Assembly: GCA_027924585.1 (NCBI GenBank)
Contig: BSBM01000307.1
Span: 12,112,001-12,176,000, forward strand
From: Larix kaempferi
Taxonomy: Eukaryota > Streptophyta > Pinopsida > Pinales > Pinaceae
DNA length: 64,000 nt
Reading direction: 5' to 3'
The translations under genes and the position numbers were made by a program. Below the pieces are notes generated by a model that did no database searches, was not told where the DNA came from, and was given only the letters and a program-made list of their open reading frames with translations. Below are positions 1 through 9,660 of the stretch, in pieces (position 1 is the first letter of the stretch; the number at the start of each line of letters is the position of its first letter).

Positions 1-1365
1 AGACTACACATTCACCTCATATTTCAGAAAGTTACAGTGGCTTCAAGACAGATAGGGACTCGAGAAAATCCTTCATCTCCTTTGCACTCAGGGGTTTTTG
101 ATCTAGAAAGGATTATAAGAGAAGCTAGAAGGAAGCTTGATTTCCCATCATCCAGTAACCCTCATTATTCTTTAGATACAACCATACCTTTTGATTTGTT
201 GGATACTCAAGAAGAAAGAAAATCAGATTTATCTGTGTTTATTCCTGAATTCGAAGATTCTAATCCTATTCAAGTTGATGATTTTAAAGTTTACTCAAAT
301 ACTCTGACTTCTGAGCATAAACACATACCAGAGGAAACCTTCACTTCTAAATACTTTGATTCTTTAAAATCCTCGTCATCACCTTATATACCTCTCACTA
401 GTAGAATCTTCATTGGTCAATTGAAAGTTGAAGTGCCATCTCCTTGAAGAGATCTATTGCTTGAAGGTGAACAAGTAATAGGCATTTGAATATTGGATGC
501 AAATTCTTCACCTGGCGACTCCAATTTCTGCGGATCCAGATTTCAAAGATTCACTGGTGATTTCATTGGACTAATGAGGACTGCAGATGTTGCTTCTATT
601 GTTTCAAGGTATGCATGTCTAGATTTTGGAGAACTTCCTGGTTTTCCGAATCTTCTTCCTTCGGATGAATATTTGTTGAGAAATGGTCCTAAATTTAATG
701 GAGAAGATCTGAGTTTAGCTGTGAAACATATATCTAATTTTCGTGAATTTACGGAGCTACTCAGAGTTAAACATGAAGATGTCTTCACTAGACTATTCTA
801 TGATTCATTACAAGGAAAGTGTAAAAGTTGGGTTGAAGATTTGTCTGTTGGGTCAATTAGATCATTAACAGATTTTTGGATTGTCTTTTTGAAGACATGG
901 ATGGAGAAGACAGAATTTAGGGCAGAATCTCTTTCCATCCAAAATTTCAGAGAATGGAATGATATGTGCATCGATGAGGAAATAGTTGACAATTTTTCTT
1001 CCCTTTTGTCCTCTTATTTAAAGTCAAGATCGTGTAACTCAAAATCTAAGGTCATATTTTTAGAAGAATTTGTTGAGTATATTGAGAAAGAGATTGAATC
1101 TTTAGAGGTCAAAATACAGAGACTGTCTTTTCAAAACCCATTTCAGCTATCTTTTGATATCAAGATTGAAAAGTGTTCTGAGAATAAAGACAAGTTTGAT
1201 GATTCAAAACTAGTTTGTTGTCCATATCCCAACTTACTAGGAAGAAGATCAACTTTAGACCTTTTCATCCAGCATCCTCAAAGAGCAGATTCACATCTTC
1301 AGGAAAAAATATCTCAGTATTCAAAGTGTGAATTGAACAGTCAAAATCACAAGCTTCGGATTTAA
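1..1365 (+). pseudogene. Gag-like protein of an LTR retrotransposon, broken by stops
   Basis: One reading frame is open from the first base of the window to the stop at 1363-1365, apart from in-frame stops at 445-447 and 487-489. The part after the second stop (from 493, 290 codons) has the layout of a plant retrotransposon capsid domain: FNGEDLSLAVKHI, then RLFYDSLQG, a W, GSIRSLTDF and a conserved WMEK, at about residues 68-140. An acidic, coiled-coil-prone segment follows. No zinc knuckle, protease or reverse transcriptase follows in any frame, so this is either a non-autonomous element or the gag end of a deleted one. The true start lies upstream of the window or is lost. The gag assignment rests on domain pattern only. 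Confidence 0.6.
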
Positions 1366-1949
1366 AAGATTCGAGTGCAACATTCCAGATTTCTTGCAAC
1401 TTATTCCAATTCATTTTTATTTTTAGACATTTGCCTCATATTGTTAGTAATTATGGTTATGTTGTATTTCTATTTATTCCATCAGTTTTTGTAATGGAGG
1501 GAGAGGAGTTCCAGCTGAGAGGGATGAGGATGTATTAGAGGTCAGACTGCTGTGGCATGTATTACATTTCCATGGTTGTTGAGAATACCTTGAAATGGTT
1601 ATACTCGAGATGAACCAGTTTTGTTTTAATATGAAATGATGAATTCTATGTTATTCATGATTATGTTCCCTGGATAGTTGCTTTCTATACTTGAAATTCT
1701 TATGAATTACTTGTAGGTTTATCAATGATCTGAAGCAGAGTTTGCTCACTCTTTTTATAAATTCACACTCGTATTCTTTCTATCCTAGTTTTTATGTATT
1801 CATACATCTACTGTCTGGCCATTGGTATATATTAACCTGATCTCTATTTCTTTCCTTTATTAAAACCATAAACATAATCATCTATTTACCAAGGCCATTT
1901 GAGTTTTATTTAGCCCTATAGCTTAAGATGTGCTATCCATGCTCCTTAT
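1366..1949. other. Non-coding spacer
   Basis: AT-rich sequence with no supported gene. A purine run at about 1496-1508 (GGAGGGAGAGGAG) could be the polypurine tract of the element that carried the upstream gag-like ORF, but no LTR partner is visible in the window. Confidence 0.4.
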
Positions 1950-2846
1950 GCAATAAAGGTGCATCTTTTAGCACTAGCATGTCCCTATAAGATTAAAATT
2001 TTCCTTTGGCTAGTTCTTGTATGGGATGTATTGGTCCACAGATTAGCTTGTGGGCCTAGTAGGTGCCCCTTATGTCGCAACTCTTCAGAAAACCTTCAAC
2101 ACCTTTTCATTTGTTGCCCATTCCTTCTGCGCATGTGGATTCATTTGTCACTTTTAGATGGTATTTCCTTCATCTGGGATGGTATTGGAATACAGGAAGC
2201 TCTATCTTCTTGGTTTCATAATGATCAGTTTCAGGATTATGCGACTCTTCCTGCTTTTCTCCTCTGGCGTGTGTGGCTTGCAAGGAATGAGGCCCTGTTT
2301 GAGGATGCTCGGGTCTATCCTCGGTTATGTGCAGATAACAACTAGGCTACTTTCTGTCACTTTCGTCAGGCGTCAGTACAAAAGCCTCCGAGAGTCATCT
2401 CCGATGAAAGCATCGGCAAATCCTTTCCTTGGGAATATGTGGATGGTGCTGCTCAAGGTCTCCCGTCTTTTGGTGGTGTCGATGGTTTGATTTATATCTC
2501 CGACTCTTGTTGTCACAGTTTCGTTGTTGGTTTGGGTGATCCTGCCAATAATTATGCAAAATTTATTGCTTTATATCTTCTCCCGACATTTGCTTTATCC
2601 AAGGGGATCAATCAAATTCAAGTCTTTGGTGATTCGCTACTAGTGATTGATTACTCGATTGAAGATAAGGCCCCCAGAAATATTCATTTGCTTCCACTGT
2701 TTGAGGCCATCCAAAGGACCCGTCGCCTTTATCAACATATTAGTTTCGCTCACATCTACAGGGAAAGGAATCAGGAAGAAGACAACCTTTCTAAGCTTGG
2801 CTTACTTATTCCTGCTGGTTTTTGGGATAGATGGGATATTCTCAAT
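1950..2846 (+). pseudogene. LINE pol 3' end: zinc-binding RT domain plus RNase H
   Basis: One frame carries the end of a LINE polyprotein with a single in-frame stop at 2343-2345. The first part (about 1959-2345) is the zf-RVT domain: PYKIKIFLWL, then a CPLC pair and a HLFICC knuckle. The second part (about 2420-2861) is a plant LINE-type RNase H: YVDGAAQG near its start, GDSLLVID as the central acidic motif and an N/Q-rich EEDNLSKLGL end. The upstream endonuclease and polymerase core are missing, as expected for a 5'-truncated LINE copy. The frame is interrupted after 2846 by a SINE and resumes at 3071, ending at a stop at 3108-3110. Confidence 0.75.
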
Positions 2847-3070
2847 AGCCCTGTGGGCTAGCTCAAGTGGTTGAGTGTTGTAAGTTGTGAGCAAAAGGTC
2901 TCAGGTTCAAATTCTCAGGTGGCTATACATTGCTATATAAGGGCCTCGCTTGATGTCCCCACCAAGTTAGGCCCCGTAATCAGGGCCGATGGTTTACCTT
3001 GGTTACGATCCTCAAAATGAGGGGAAGTATCCGAGGGTTTCCGACGACATGTTCCAATGAAAAAAAAAGG
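2847..3070 (+). mobile_element. tRNA-derived SINE inserted in the LINE tail
   Basis: A tRNA-like head has an A-box-like TAGCTCAAGTGG at 2859-2870 and a B box GGTTCAAATTC at 2904-2914. A non-tRNA body and a short A-run (about 3060-3068) follow. The element is bounded by a 16-bp direct repeat differing at one base, at 2831-2846 and 3071-3086. These lie exactly where the LINE reading frame breaks and resumes, so they are the target-site duplication. Total length is about 224 bp. The RNA would be transcribed by RNA polymerase III and mobilised by a LINE in trans, which is known for this class. Confidence 0.8.
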
Positions 3071-3110
3071 ATGGAATATTCTCAATGGTATCTCATCCTC
3101 TCTGGAGTGA
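3071..3110 (+). pseudogene. C-terminal end of the LINE RNase H frame after the SINE
   Basis: The codons of the LINE frame interrupted at 2846 continue here after the second copy of the target duplication and stop at 3108-3110. The continuation confirms that the SINE landed in an existing LINE copy. Confidence 0.55.
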
Positions 3111-3267
3111 TGTCTCTTTTGATCCTTATTAGTCGCCTCCTATGAACCTTTACTAGATTTTCTTGTTGAACAAATGTTATGTAAATTTAAAGTTTTGTGA
3201 TAGACTCTTGGTATGTTGATATGGATATCGATAGGACTGTATATGGATAGAAGTTTCTTCCTGCTTA

Positions 3268-3370
3268 TGTATGGCCTGGTGGTCTTTAAACAATATGGTT
3301 TATAATATAAAACTGTGATGTATGGCCTGGTGTTCTTTAAACAATATGGTTTTATAATATAAAACTGTGA
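3268..3370. repeat. Two-copy tandem duplication, 51/52-bp unit
   Basis: The segment 3268-3318 is repeated at 3319-3370 with one substitution and one extra T. It begins with TGTATGGCCTGG and ends with AAAACTGTGA in both copies. Confidence 0.85.
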
Positions 3371-3446
3371 TTTGTTTAGTGGAAAAAAAAACTTTAGTGT
3401 GGTTTAGCTTATTAAATCTTCTTGTTATTCCTCTGCCGCAGGCAGG

Positions 3447-3447
<1 letters not shown>

Positions 3448-3480
<33 letters not shown>
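3448..3480. repeat. (TTA)n microsatellite, about 11 units
   Basis: An uninterrupted run of TTA triplets. The opposite strand reads as a poly-asparagine ORF, which is an artefact of the microsatellite. Confidence 0.95.
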
Positions 3481-6370
3481 GTCCCTGCTCCACAGAGATT
3501 ATAGCGATCCATTGGTCGCCCAAACCTAATTGACCTTGATTTGTTTTAAATTTTTGCCCAAAGTTTTATAAAGTTTATGGAATTTTAAATATTAAACTTA
3601 ATTTTGTAAAAATTAAAAAACAATAAACATCTTCAAAAAATAAGTTTAGTAATTTTGTGATTGGTTAAGAACATTGATTTGACCATTTTCCCCCGATGTG
3701 CAAATTATTTATTGAAATATAAAAATATTTAAAATTATAAAATTATAATTAAATTTCTCCCCACCCAAAATATTGTATCCAAAATACGAAAGTAAATGTT
3801 CATTAAATACAGTGTCAAGTAGTCATAAAAAAATGTGCCAGCTCATGGTGAAAATAAATGTGCATTAAAAATACCTTCAGCCGCTAATATAAAATTTTAT
3901 ATAGTTTTGAACTGTTATATGATAATTGTAGATTAAAAAATCAATTAAAAAAATTTACAATTTTGTGTTTTATGAAAGGTTGACAACTGGCTTTGTTTTG
4001 TCACTACCATTATGAAGCATAATAAATATAAATATTCATGTATCCAAAGCAAACTGATGACTGCGAGTTGGCCTTTGTACTCCAAATCGGAAATAGATTA
4101 ATGGTATATGGAGGAGAACTAATTGATATGTATTTGCCACTTGGCTAGTCATTATTAATAATATTTATGATATTTGTAGAGGATCAATCTCTTCCAAGAT
4201 ATGATCTCAAAGCAATTAAATGCAAAATGATAATATTTATGATATTTGCAGAGGATCAATCTCTTCGAAGATATGATCTCAAAGCAATTAAATGCAGAAT
4301 AATGAAAATTTGTGATCGGTCATAAACTGTGTTTTTTAAAATCTAGAGATCTAAATCATAAAAAATCTAGAGAGATGTAGATCTTTATTATTAGCAAATA
4401 ATAACAACTTACTCCAATATTTTATTGTGTGCAAACCCGCAAACTTGGTATTCTACTCCAATATTTTCCTGTGTGCAACTTCGATCAGCATGACACAACT
4501 TCAATCACCACGACACAATTTCAATCACCAACTTAACTTCAATCAGCAGGAAAGTGAACGTTGAAGTTACCCGAGATTGAGAACAAGTATCAAGGGCCAT
4601 ACCAGCAATCTTCTGAATAGAGGTAAGTCCGAATGCTCAAAAAATTCCTGCAAGCTAATGAAACTAGAGGTTACAAATTTTGTTATAAAAAAACTTCTAC
4701 AAAAATGTAGGTTACAAATTTTGTTATAAAAAACTTCTAAAGTAGTTGTTGCAAAGCTTTTAAAATATCTTTCTGCACCTTTGTTTTGAAAGCATCAAGT
4801 TTATGCGCTTGCTTTTTCTTTTCATGTCATTTTATATACCTGTAAAAAAACTATTGAAGAGTTGCAATCACAATGACATGTGTTTTGATAAAACCATCAA
4901 AATATACAGACGAGCAGAGTGGTCTCTGCTTCTTTTTCCTTTCGATAATAGTTGTTTTTCCTGGAAAAAGAAGATGGCCCAGTTATCACTCTTGTACATT
5001 TGATAAATACTTATGTCCACAAGCTAAGGAGGAGCTGTGGGAAAAGCATGGCCCTGGAGGCTGTGCCCATGCCAGGCTGGGGGCTGCTGGGAAGATAAAA
5101 GGCAGGGAGGGGTGCGAACCAGAGGCCGACCCCATAAAAACCTCCCGTTGCAGAATAAGCAGCATAAACTAATTTAAGGCAAACAACGTTTGATATCTGG
5201 ACAATGTCCAAAGCAATACTAAGTGCAATTTGCAGTATAGAAGCTCAGAATAGATCCCTCTACAAAACATAAAGAGGTTTAACATAGGAAAGCCATTGAC
5301 GGCCGTGCAAGAAGCAAGAACCTAGTACAAATAGTAAAAATTGCAACATGCATTTCTTGGTGTATTTTGGTTTAACATACTAACTACTTCAATAACGGAA
5401 ATTTTACAAACTTTTAGAAAACTGATGTATTCACCTTAAGATGCAGAACTCTGGTATCAACTCTGTCAGAATCAATGACGTCTACTGTCAAGAATCCCAT
5501 GCATCAATGAAAAAAATTTGGCTACAAGCGAAGGCCGAAGGCCACACTATAGCCACAAACCCCACAGTGGGCCTGCCATGACTTTGGCTTTGGCCTAGCC
5601 CCAAAACTTATCTTCTTTACAAGTCGACTGAATTAGCTTCTATGCCAAGCTAGCAATCAAACTAAACCTGTATTTGAGCGGTCGAAGGATACTATGAAGC
5701 ACTACCATTTGGAGCGTGCTATGTGTGTTTCATTCTCGCCGTGTGTGTGTCATTCTCACCGAAGGTACCAATGTTTCCATACTCGGTAGATCTCTGAATG
5801 CTCCATGCTATGTCATGCCCTGCAAGGCAGAAAGCGGTCCTCAAATAAGCCACTGAGCATTCATTACCTTCAGACAGAGGCACAGGTATGGCTACCATGG
5901 CCATTCTCGTCGACCAACTACCATGCGTAGATGAGAGAGCTGAGATAGTGGCCGCATGGGGTGTCCTAGTGAGCCTGCAGGAAGAAGGTCGTGAGTGCTG
6001 CGATAGCTACCTATGGATAAAACCGCATGGAAATCTCCGTCAATGAACCCCAATGCGCAGGTCTTCTTTCATCAATTAGAGCTTGGATTTGAAAAATGCT
6101 TCACATAAACCCCCGCAATAAGCGTATACAGACCCAGGAAAATATTTATGTGGCTAAAAAGATTCAAATCATAAGACCACAACGAACAAAATTAGAGCAA
6201 TGGAGCTTAATGGCGGCAGATCACACACCTGAGTTCGCAGGCAAAAAAATGAAAATCATGACTTGAAGGAGGTGGGCTAAGGTGTCACCTAAGTAGGGTT
6301 CCCACCGGAGAAGCCACGGGTTGCATTGCATGAGGTAGTGACGTTCCTGGCAGGTGGTGGAAGTTCGAAA
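3481..6370. other. AT-rich intergenic region
   Basis: No gene is supported. It holds the duplication annotated at 4159-4302, a weakly repeated CAATCACCA/GACACAA stretch near 4490-4560, and a GC-richer patch at about 5030-5150. On the minus strand that patch contains GGTTCGCACCCC, resembling a pol III B box. No A box or target duplication was found, so it is not called a SINE. Confidence 0.5.
4159..4302. repeat. Two-copy tandem duplication, 72-bp unit
   Basis: The copies 4159-4230 and 4231-4302 differ at about three to four positions. The unit contains GAGGATCAATCTCTTC and AAAGCAATTAAATGCA in both copies. Confidence 0.88.
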
Positions 6371-6799
6371 TTTCTAAAAGTAGAGTTAGTAAAAGGAGCT
6401 GGCTAATAGAGCAATGGAGGAAGGATTGACATGACAACGAGTTGCTGAAGCTGGCTATGATCTCTGCGATTTGGAAAATATAGAATCTTAGTATCATCCA
6501 GGTAAACGTATTCATGGCATTCTTTGGATAAAATAATGGTCTCTCTCGCTGCAAATTTGAATGATCGTGTGGTGGATGACAGCTTATTAAACCCATCAAT
6601 GTGTGGCAGTGATCCGAAATCTGATGTTTTTCATTCTGCGATTGTGATGCCTCTTGGACATATTGATAATTGTTCCAGTTTATTGCATCTTTTACAAATT
6701 GATTACTTTGAAAAATGAAAAATGGTCTCATTACATTGAAAAATTCTTTTTAACACAATATTTATCACACTTCATATGTTAAATATTTTCTTTTAACTC
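6371..6799. repeat. 429-bp direct repeat, copy 1
   Basis: This block recurs at 6924-7352 with the same length and only scattered substitutions. Both copies begin TTTCTAAAAGTAGAG and end TTTTAACTC. Each contains a short plus-strand ORF (6524-6718 here) with the shared peptide LNDRVVDDSLLNPSMCGSD. I do not recognise that peptide. The two copies are separated by 124 bp, which is too short for an ordinary LTR element. They could be a segmental duplication or the two ends of a very small terminal-repeat element. Confidence 0.75.
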
Positions 6800-6923
6800 T
6801 GTGTTTTCATTTTATTATTAAGTAGACAAAATATTTATAGAATCTCAAGGCACTAATTAAGACAAAGTCTCTTAAGCGAAATTGGAGAAAGCCTCTTCAT
6901 TAAAACCTCTTCATTAAAGGTCT

Positions 6924-7352
6924 TTTCTAAAAGTAGAGTTAGTAAAAGGAGCTGGCTATTAGAGCAGTGGAGGGAGGATTAACATGACAACGAGTTACAG
7001 AAGCTGGCTATGATCTCTGTGATTTGGCAAATATATAATCTCAGTAGCATCCAGGTAAATGTATTCGTGGCATTCTTTGACTAAAATAATGGTCTCTCTC
7101 GCTGCAAATTTGAATGATCGTGTAGTGGATGACAGCTTATTAAACCCATCAATGTGTGGCAGTGATCCGAAATCTGGTGTTTTTCATTCTGCGATTGTGA
7201 CACCTCTTGGACATATTGTTAATTGTTCCAGTTTATTGCCTCTTTTACAAATTGATTACTTTGAAAAATGAAAAATGGTCTCATTAGATTGGAAAATTCC
7301 TTTTAACAAAATAATTATCACACTTCATATGTTAAATATTTTCTTTTAACTC
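6924..7352. repeat. 429-bp direct repeat, copy 2
   Basis: Second copy of the block at 6371-6799, including the small ORF (7059-7271). The peptide differs from copy 1 only by a few substitutions, with no frameshift in the shared part. That may reflect a recent duplication rather than selection. Confidence 0.75.
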
Positions 7353-8869
7353 CATAGATATAACTGAACATTCAGATAGCTCAAAAAAACAAAATTGGAT
7401 AGTATTTTGTAGAATTATATAAAAGCTTTTATTTTAAACTTTAAATTTTTACACTAAATTACATTCAACTTTTATTTTAATCTTTTAAAATTCTCTTAAT
7501 TTTTTTTAAATTACACACTAAATTATAATTTAGTGTTTGAATTAAGTTATATAATTATATTGAAATAAAAATTAAAAATTAAAAAATATTTAATTATATT
7601 TAATATAATATAAATATAATTTTAAATATGAAAATGTGAATTTTATGAGATTGTATATTTTGGGTTATTTTTATAAATATATAAATTTTGGTTTAAAAAG
7701 TTTTTAAAAAATGTTTTCTTCTATTTCACAATTTTTTTATTAACATAATTTTAAAATAATTATTTAATATTTAAAATTTTATTTAACATGGTTTGGCAAT
7801 CAAATATTAGGATCAAAGTAGTGCTCAAACTTAAAACACCAAGTCCAACTTATCTTTTAATGCACTTTGCATTAAATGCAATAAATAAAAAGAAAATTTG
7901 AATGTTCTACTTCAAATAATGAAACCATTCAAATTTTCTATATTAGATGTGAAGCAATTGTGAACACCTAACTAAATTTTTCTAATAATTTAAAAAAAAA
8001 AAATTATAACCAATTATACAAATTATAAACATTATTTTGAAGCAGGGACTAGCTGCATTGCAGCTATTTTTCTTGTTATTATTATGTAATCGAGATTTGG
8101 TTGACTTCATATTACTGATGTGTTGACAAAAAATTTATAAATCTTTTCTAATATTAAACATTTTAATATATAAATTTATATTTTTAAAGCATATTTTTTA
8201 CACATCTGGTTGGCTATACACTAGCATCCCGATGGTTAATCTTATTATGTAATGATTACACGTTTTCAATCCTGCCTAAATACTTTTTATGTAATGATTA
8301 CAAGTTTTCAATCCTATTTAAATACTTTGCATTGTATCATATCATCCCCATCAGTAAAGCCCTTCGAAATTACGAATCCCATTAAAATAGACATTAAAAT
8401 TTCCTCTATAAATTCACAAATTCTGAAAAGTCATGATGAACCACATTAAATGTAGTATGTTGTTGTACGATGATGGCATCATCAGTTGTCCGTGGTAACG
8501 TGGAAATATTTGCCAATGGAGTCATCAGTCAACAAAACCTGCAAACTTCTCCGCCAATTTTGGAGCAAACTTTTAATTGCTCTAATTTCCCACTAATTTA
8601 TAACAAAATATAATAAAAGTTTGAATTTAATTTTTAAATAAAATTATTTTTTAAAGTCATTCCAAATGAAGTAATCTACTGGCAATTACCCCATAAGGTG
8701 CAAAGGAACGCAGAAAGAAAAAGAAGAAGAGGAAGAAAAATAAAACACGAACAAGTGGAAGGAATAGTGGTCTAGAAAACAGTCATGGAAGGACTGAAAT
8801 GAGCATTAATTCTTTTAAATAGTGCGTTGCAACATTAAGATGCGTTGTGACTCCTTGATTCATGTGGAA
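7353..8869. other. AT-rich intergenic region
   Basis: Very AT-rich sequence without supported genes. A two-copy repeat of about 40 bp, TATGTAATGATTACA followed by GTTTTCAATCCT, lies at about 8246-8328. Confidence 0.5.
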
Positions 8870-8940
8870 TTGTTGAGAATTGAAGACCTTAAGATCCATT
8901 GTTGAGAATTGAAGACCTTAAGATCCATTGTTGAGAATTG
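8870..8940. repeat. 29-bp tandem repeat, about 2.4 copies
   Basis: Units at 8870-8898 and 8899-8927 are identical, followed by a partial third to 8940. The unit contains GTTGAGAATTGAAGACC. Confidence 0.9.
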
Positions 8941-8949
8941 TTTTTTTAT

Positions 8950-9326
8950 GATCTAGTTGGACTCCTCTAAAGATTGGATGGAAGTGGTTTTGTGGCGCCC
9001 TTGGTTTATTGGAAATGTTGTCCTCTTCATGTTGCTATGGCATCCTAAGTTCAATCCTCACATTGAATTTTTTTCCCTAGTTCCATTGTGGGTTTGGTTG
9101 CTGAATTTATCTTTGGAATTCTAGAGCCTCAACTCACTCGAAGCTATTAGAGATGTCTTGGGTGATTATATCACTATTAACAAAGCAACCAAGGTTAAAT
9201 CTACCACTACATTTGCTTGCCTTTGTATTTACACATATTTAGCAAGGGGTTGTCATATCAAGTAACAAGTTGTATTACTATATGGGGTTCACAATTGGGC
9301 CCAAATAGTGGATTATGAGCATAATG
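8950..9326 (+). pseudogene. LINE ORF1 remnant, DUF4283-type RNA-binding domain
   Basis: One frame reads as the N-terminal domain of plant LINE ORF1 (DUF4283): WMEVVLWRPWFIGNVVL, then LWHPKFNP, PLWVWL, a frame-preserved stop where the family has Trp (F-stop-SLNSLEAI), then DVLGDYITINKATK. A WAQIVDYEH motif, which normally precedes the zinc knuckle, lies at the end. The frame carries at least two stops, and the rest of ORF1 and all of ORF2 are absent here. A SINE interrupts it at 9327. The domain call comes from family pattern. Confidence 0.65.
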
Positions 9327-9585
9327 GTTTTTTAGACCATGGGAACAACAACCTCCCAAGGGTATATCCAACAGCCCGCAAGCCAGATATACAAGTAACT
9401 TGTGACTCAATAGGGGCCAAGACGTCTCGAAGCCCACCAGGGTGAGCCTTTATCCCAAGGGTTTCCTACCCTTCGAGCCTTGTCACAATGGGCCAATGAG
9501 CAACCCTACCCCCTGTCGGTTTTGAACTTGTGACCTCCACAGAGATAACACATGTTCTTAACCATTAGGCCCACTCAGGTGCTCA
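9327..9585 (-). mobile_element. tRNA-derived SINE in LINE ORF1 remnant
   Basis: On the minus strand the head reads GAGTGGGCCTAATGGTTAAG (A-box region) and then CAAGTTCAAAACC (B-box region), followed by a roughly 200-bp body. The insertion is flanked by a 13-bp direct repeat with one mismatch, TATGAGCATAATG at 9314-9326 and TATGAGTATAATG at 9586-9598. The LINE ORF1 frame breaks and resumes at those points. Confidence 0.72.
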
Positions 9586-9598
9586 TATGAGTATAATG

Positions 9599-9660
9599 TT
9601 TCAATGCAAGGTTTGCTTTTAGCATGGGAACTTAGTTACTACCTACCCTACAACTAAGGG
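9599..9660 (+). pseudogene. LINE ORF1 remnant, degraded zinc-knuckle end
   Basis: Directly after the SINE target duplication a frame gives CKVCF-stop-HGNLV. This matches the CxxCxxxHGH knuckle that follows the DYEH motif in plant LINE ORF1 proteins, but with the last Cys lost. Only a short stretch remains recognisable. Confidence 0.4.

Noticed and set aside
3300-3512. Minus-strand ORF with a poly-Asn run
   Set aside because: Produced by the (TTA)n microsatellite and a tandem duplication.
5030-5150. SINE on the minus strand based on GGTTCGCACCCC
   Set aside because: Only the B-box-like word is present; no A box at the right distance, no tail and no target duplication.
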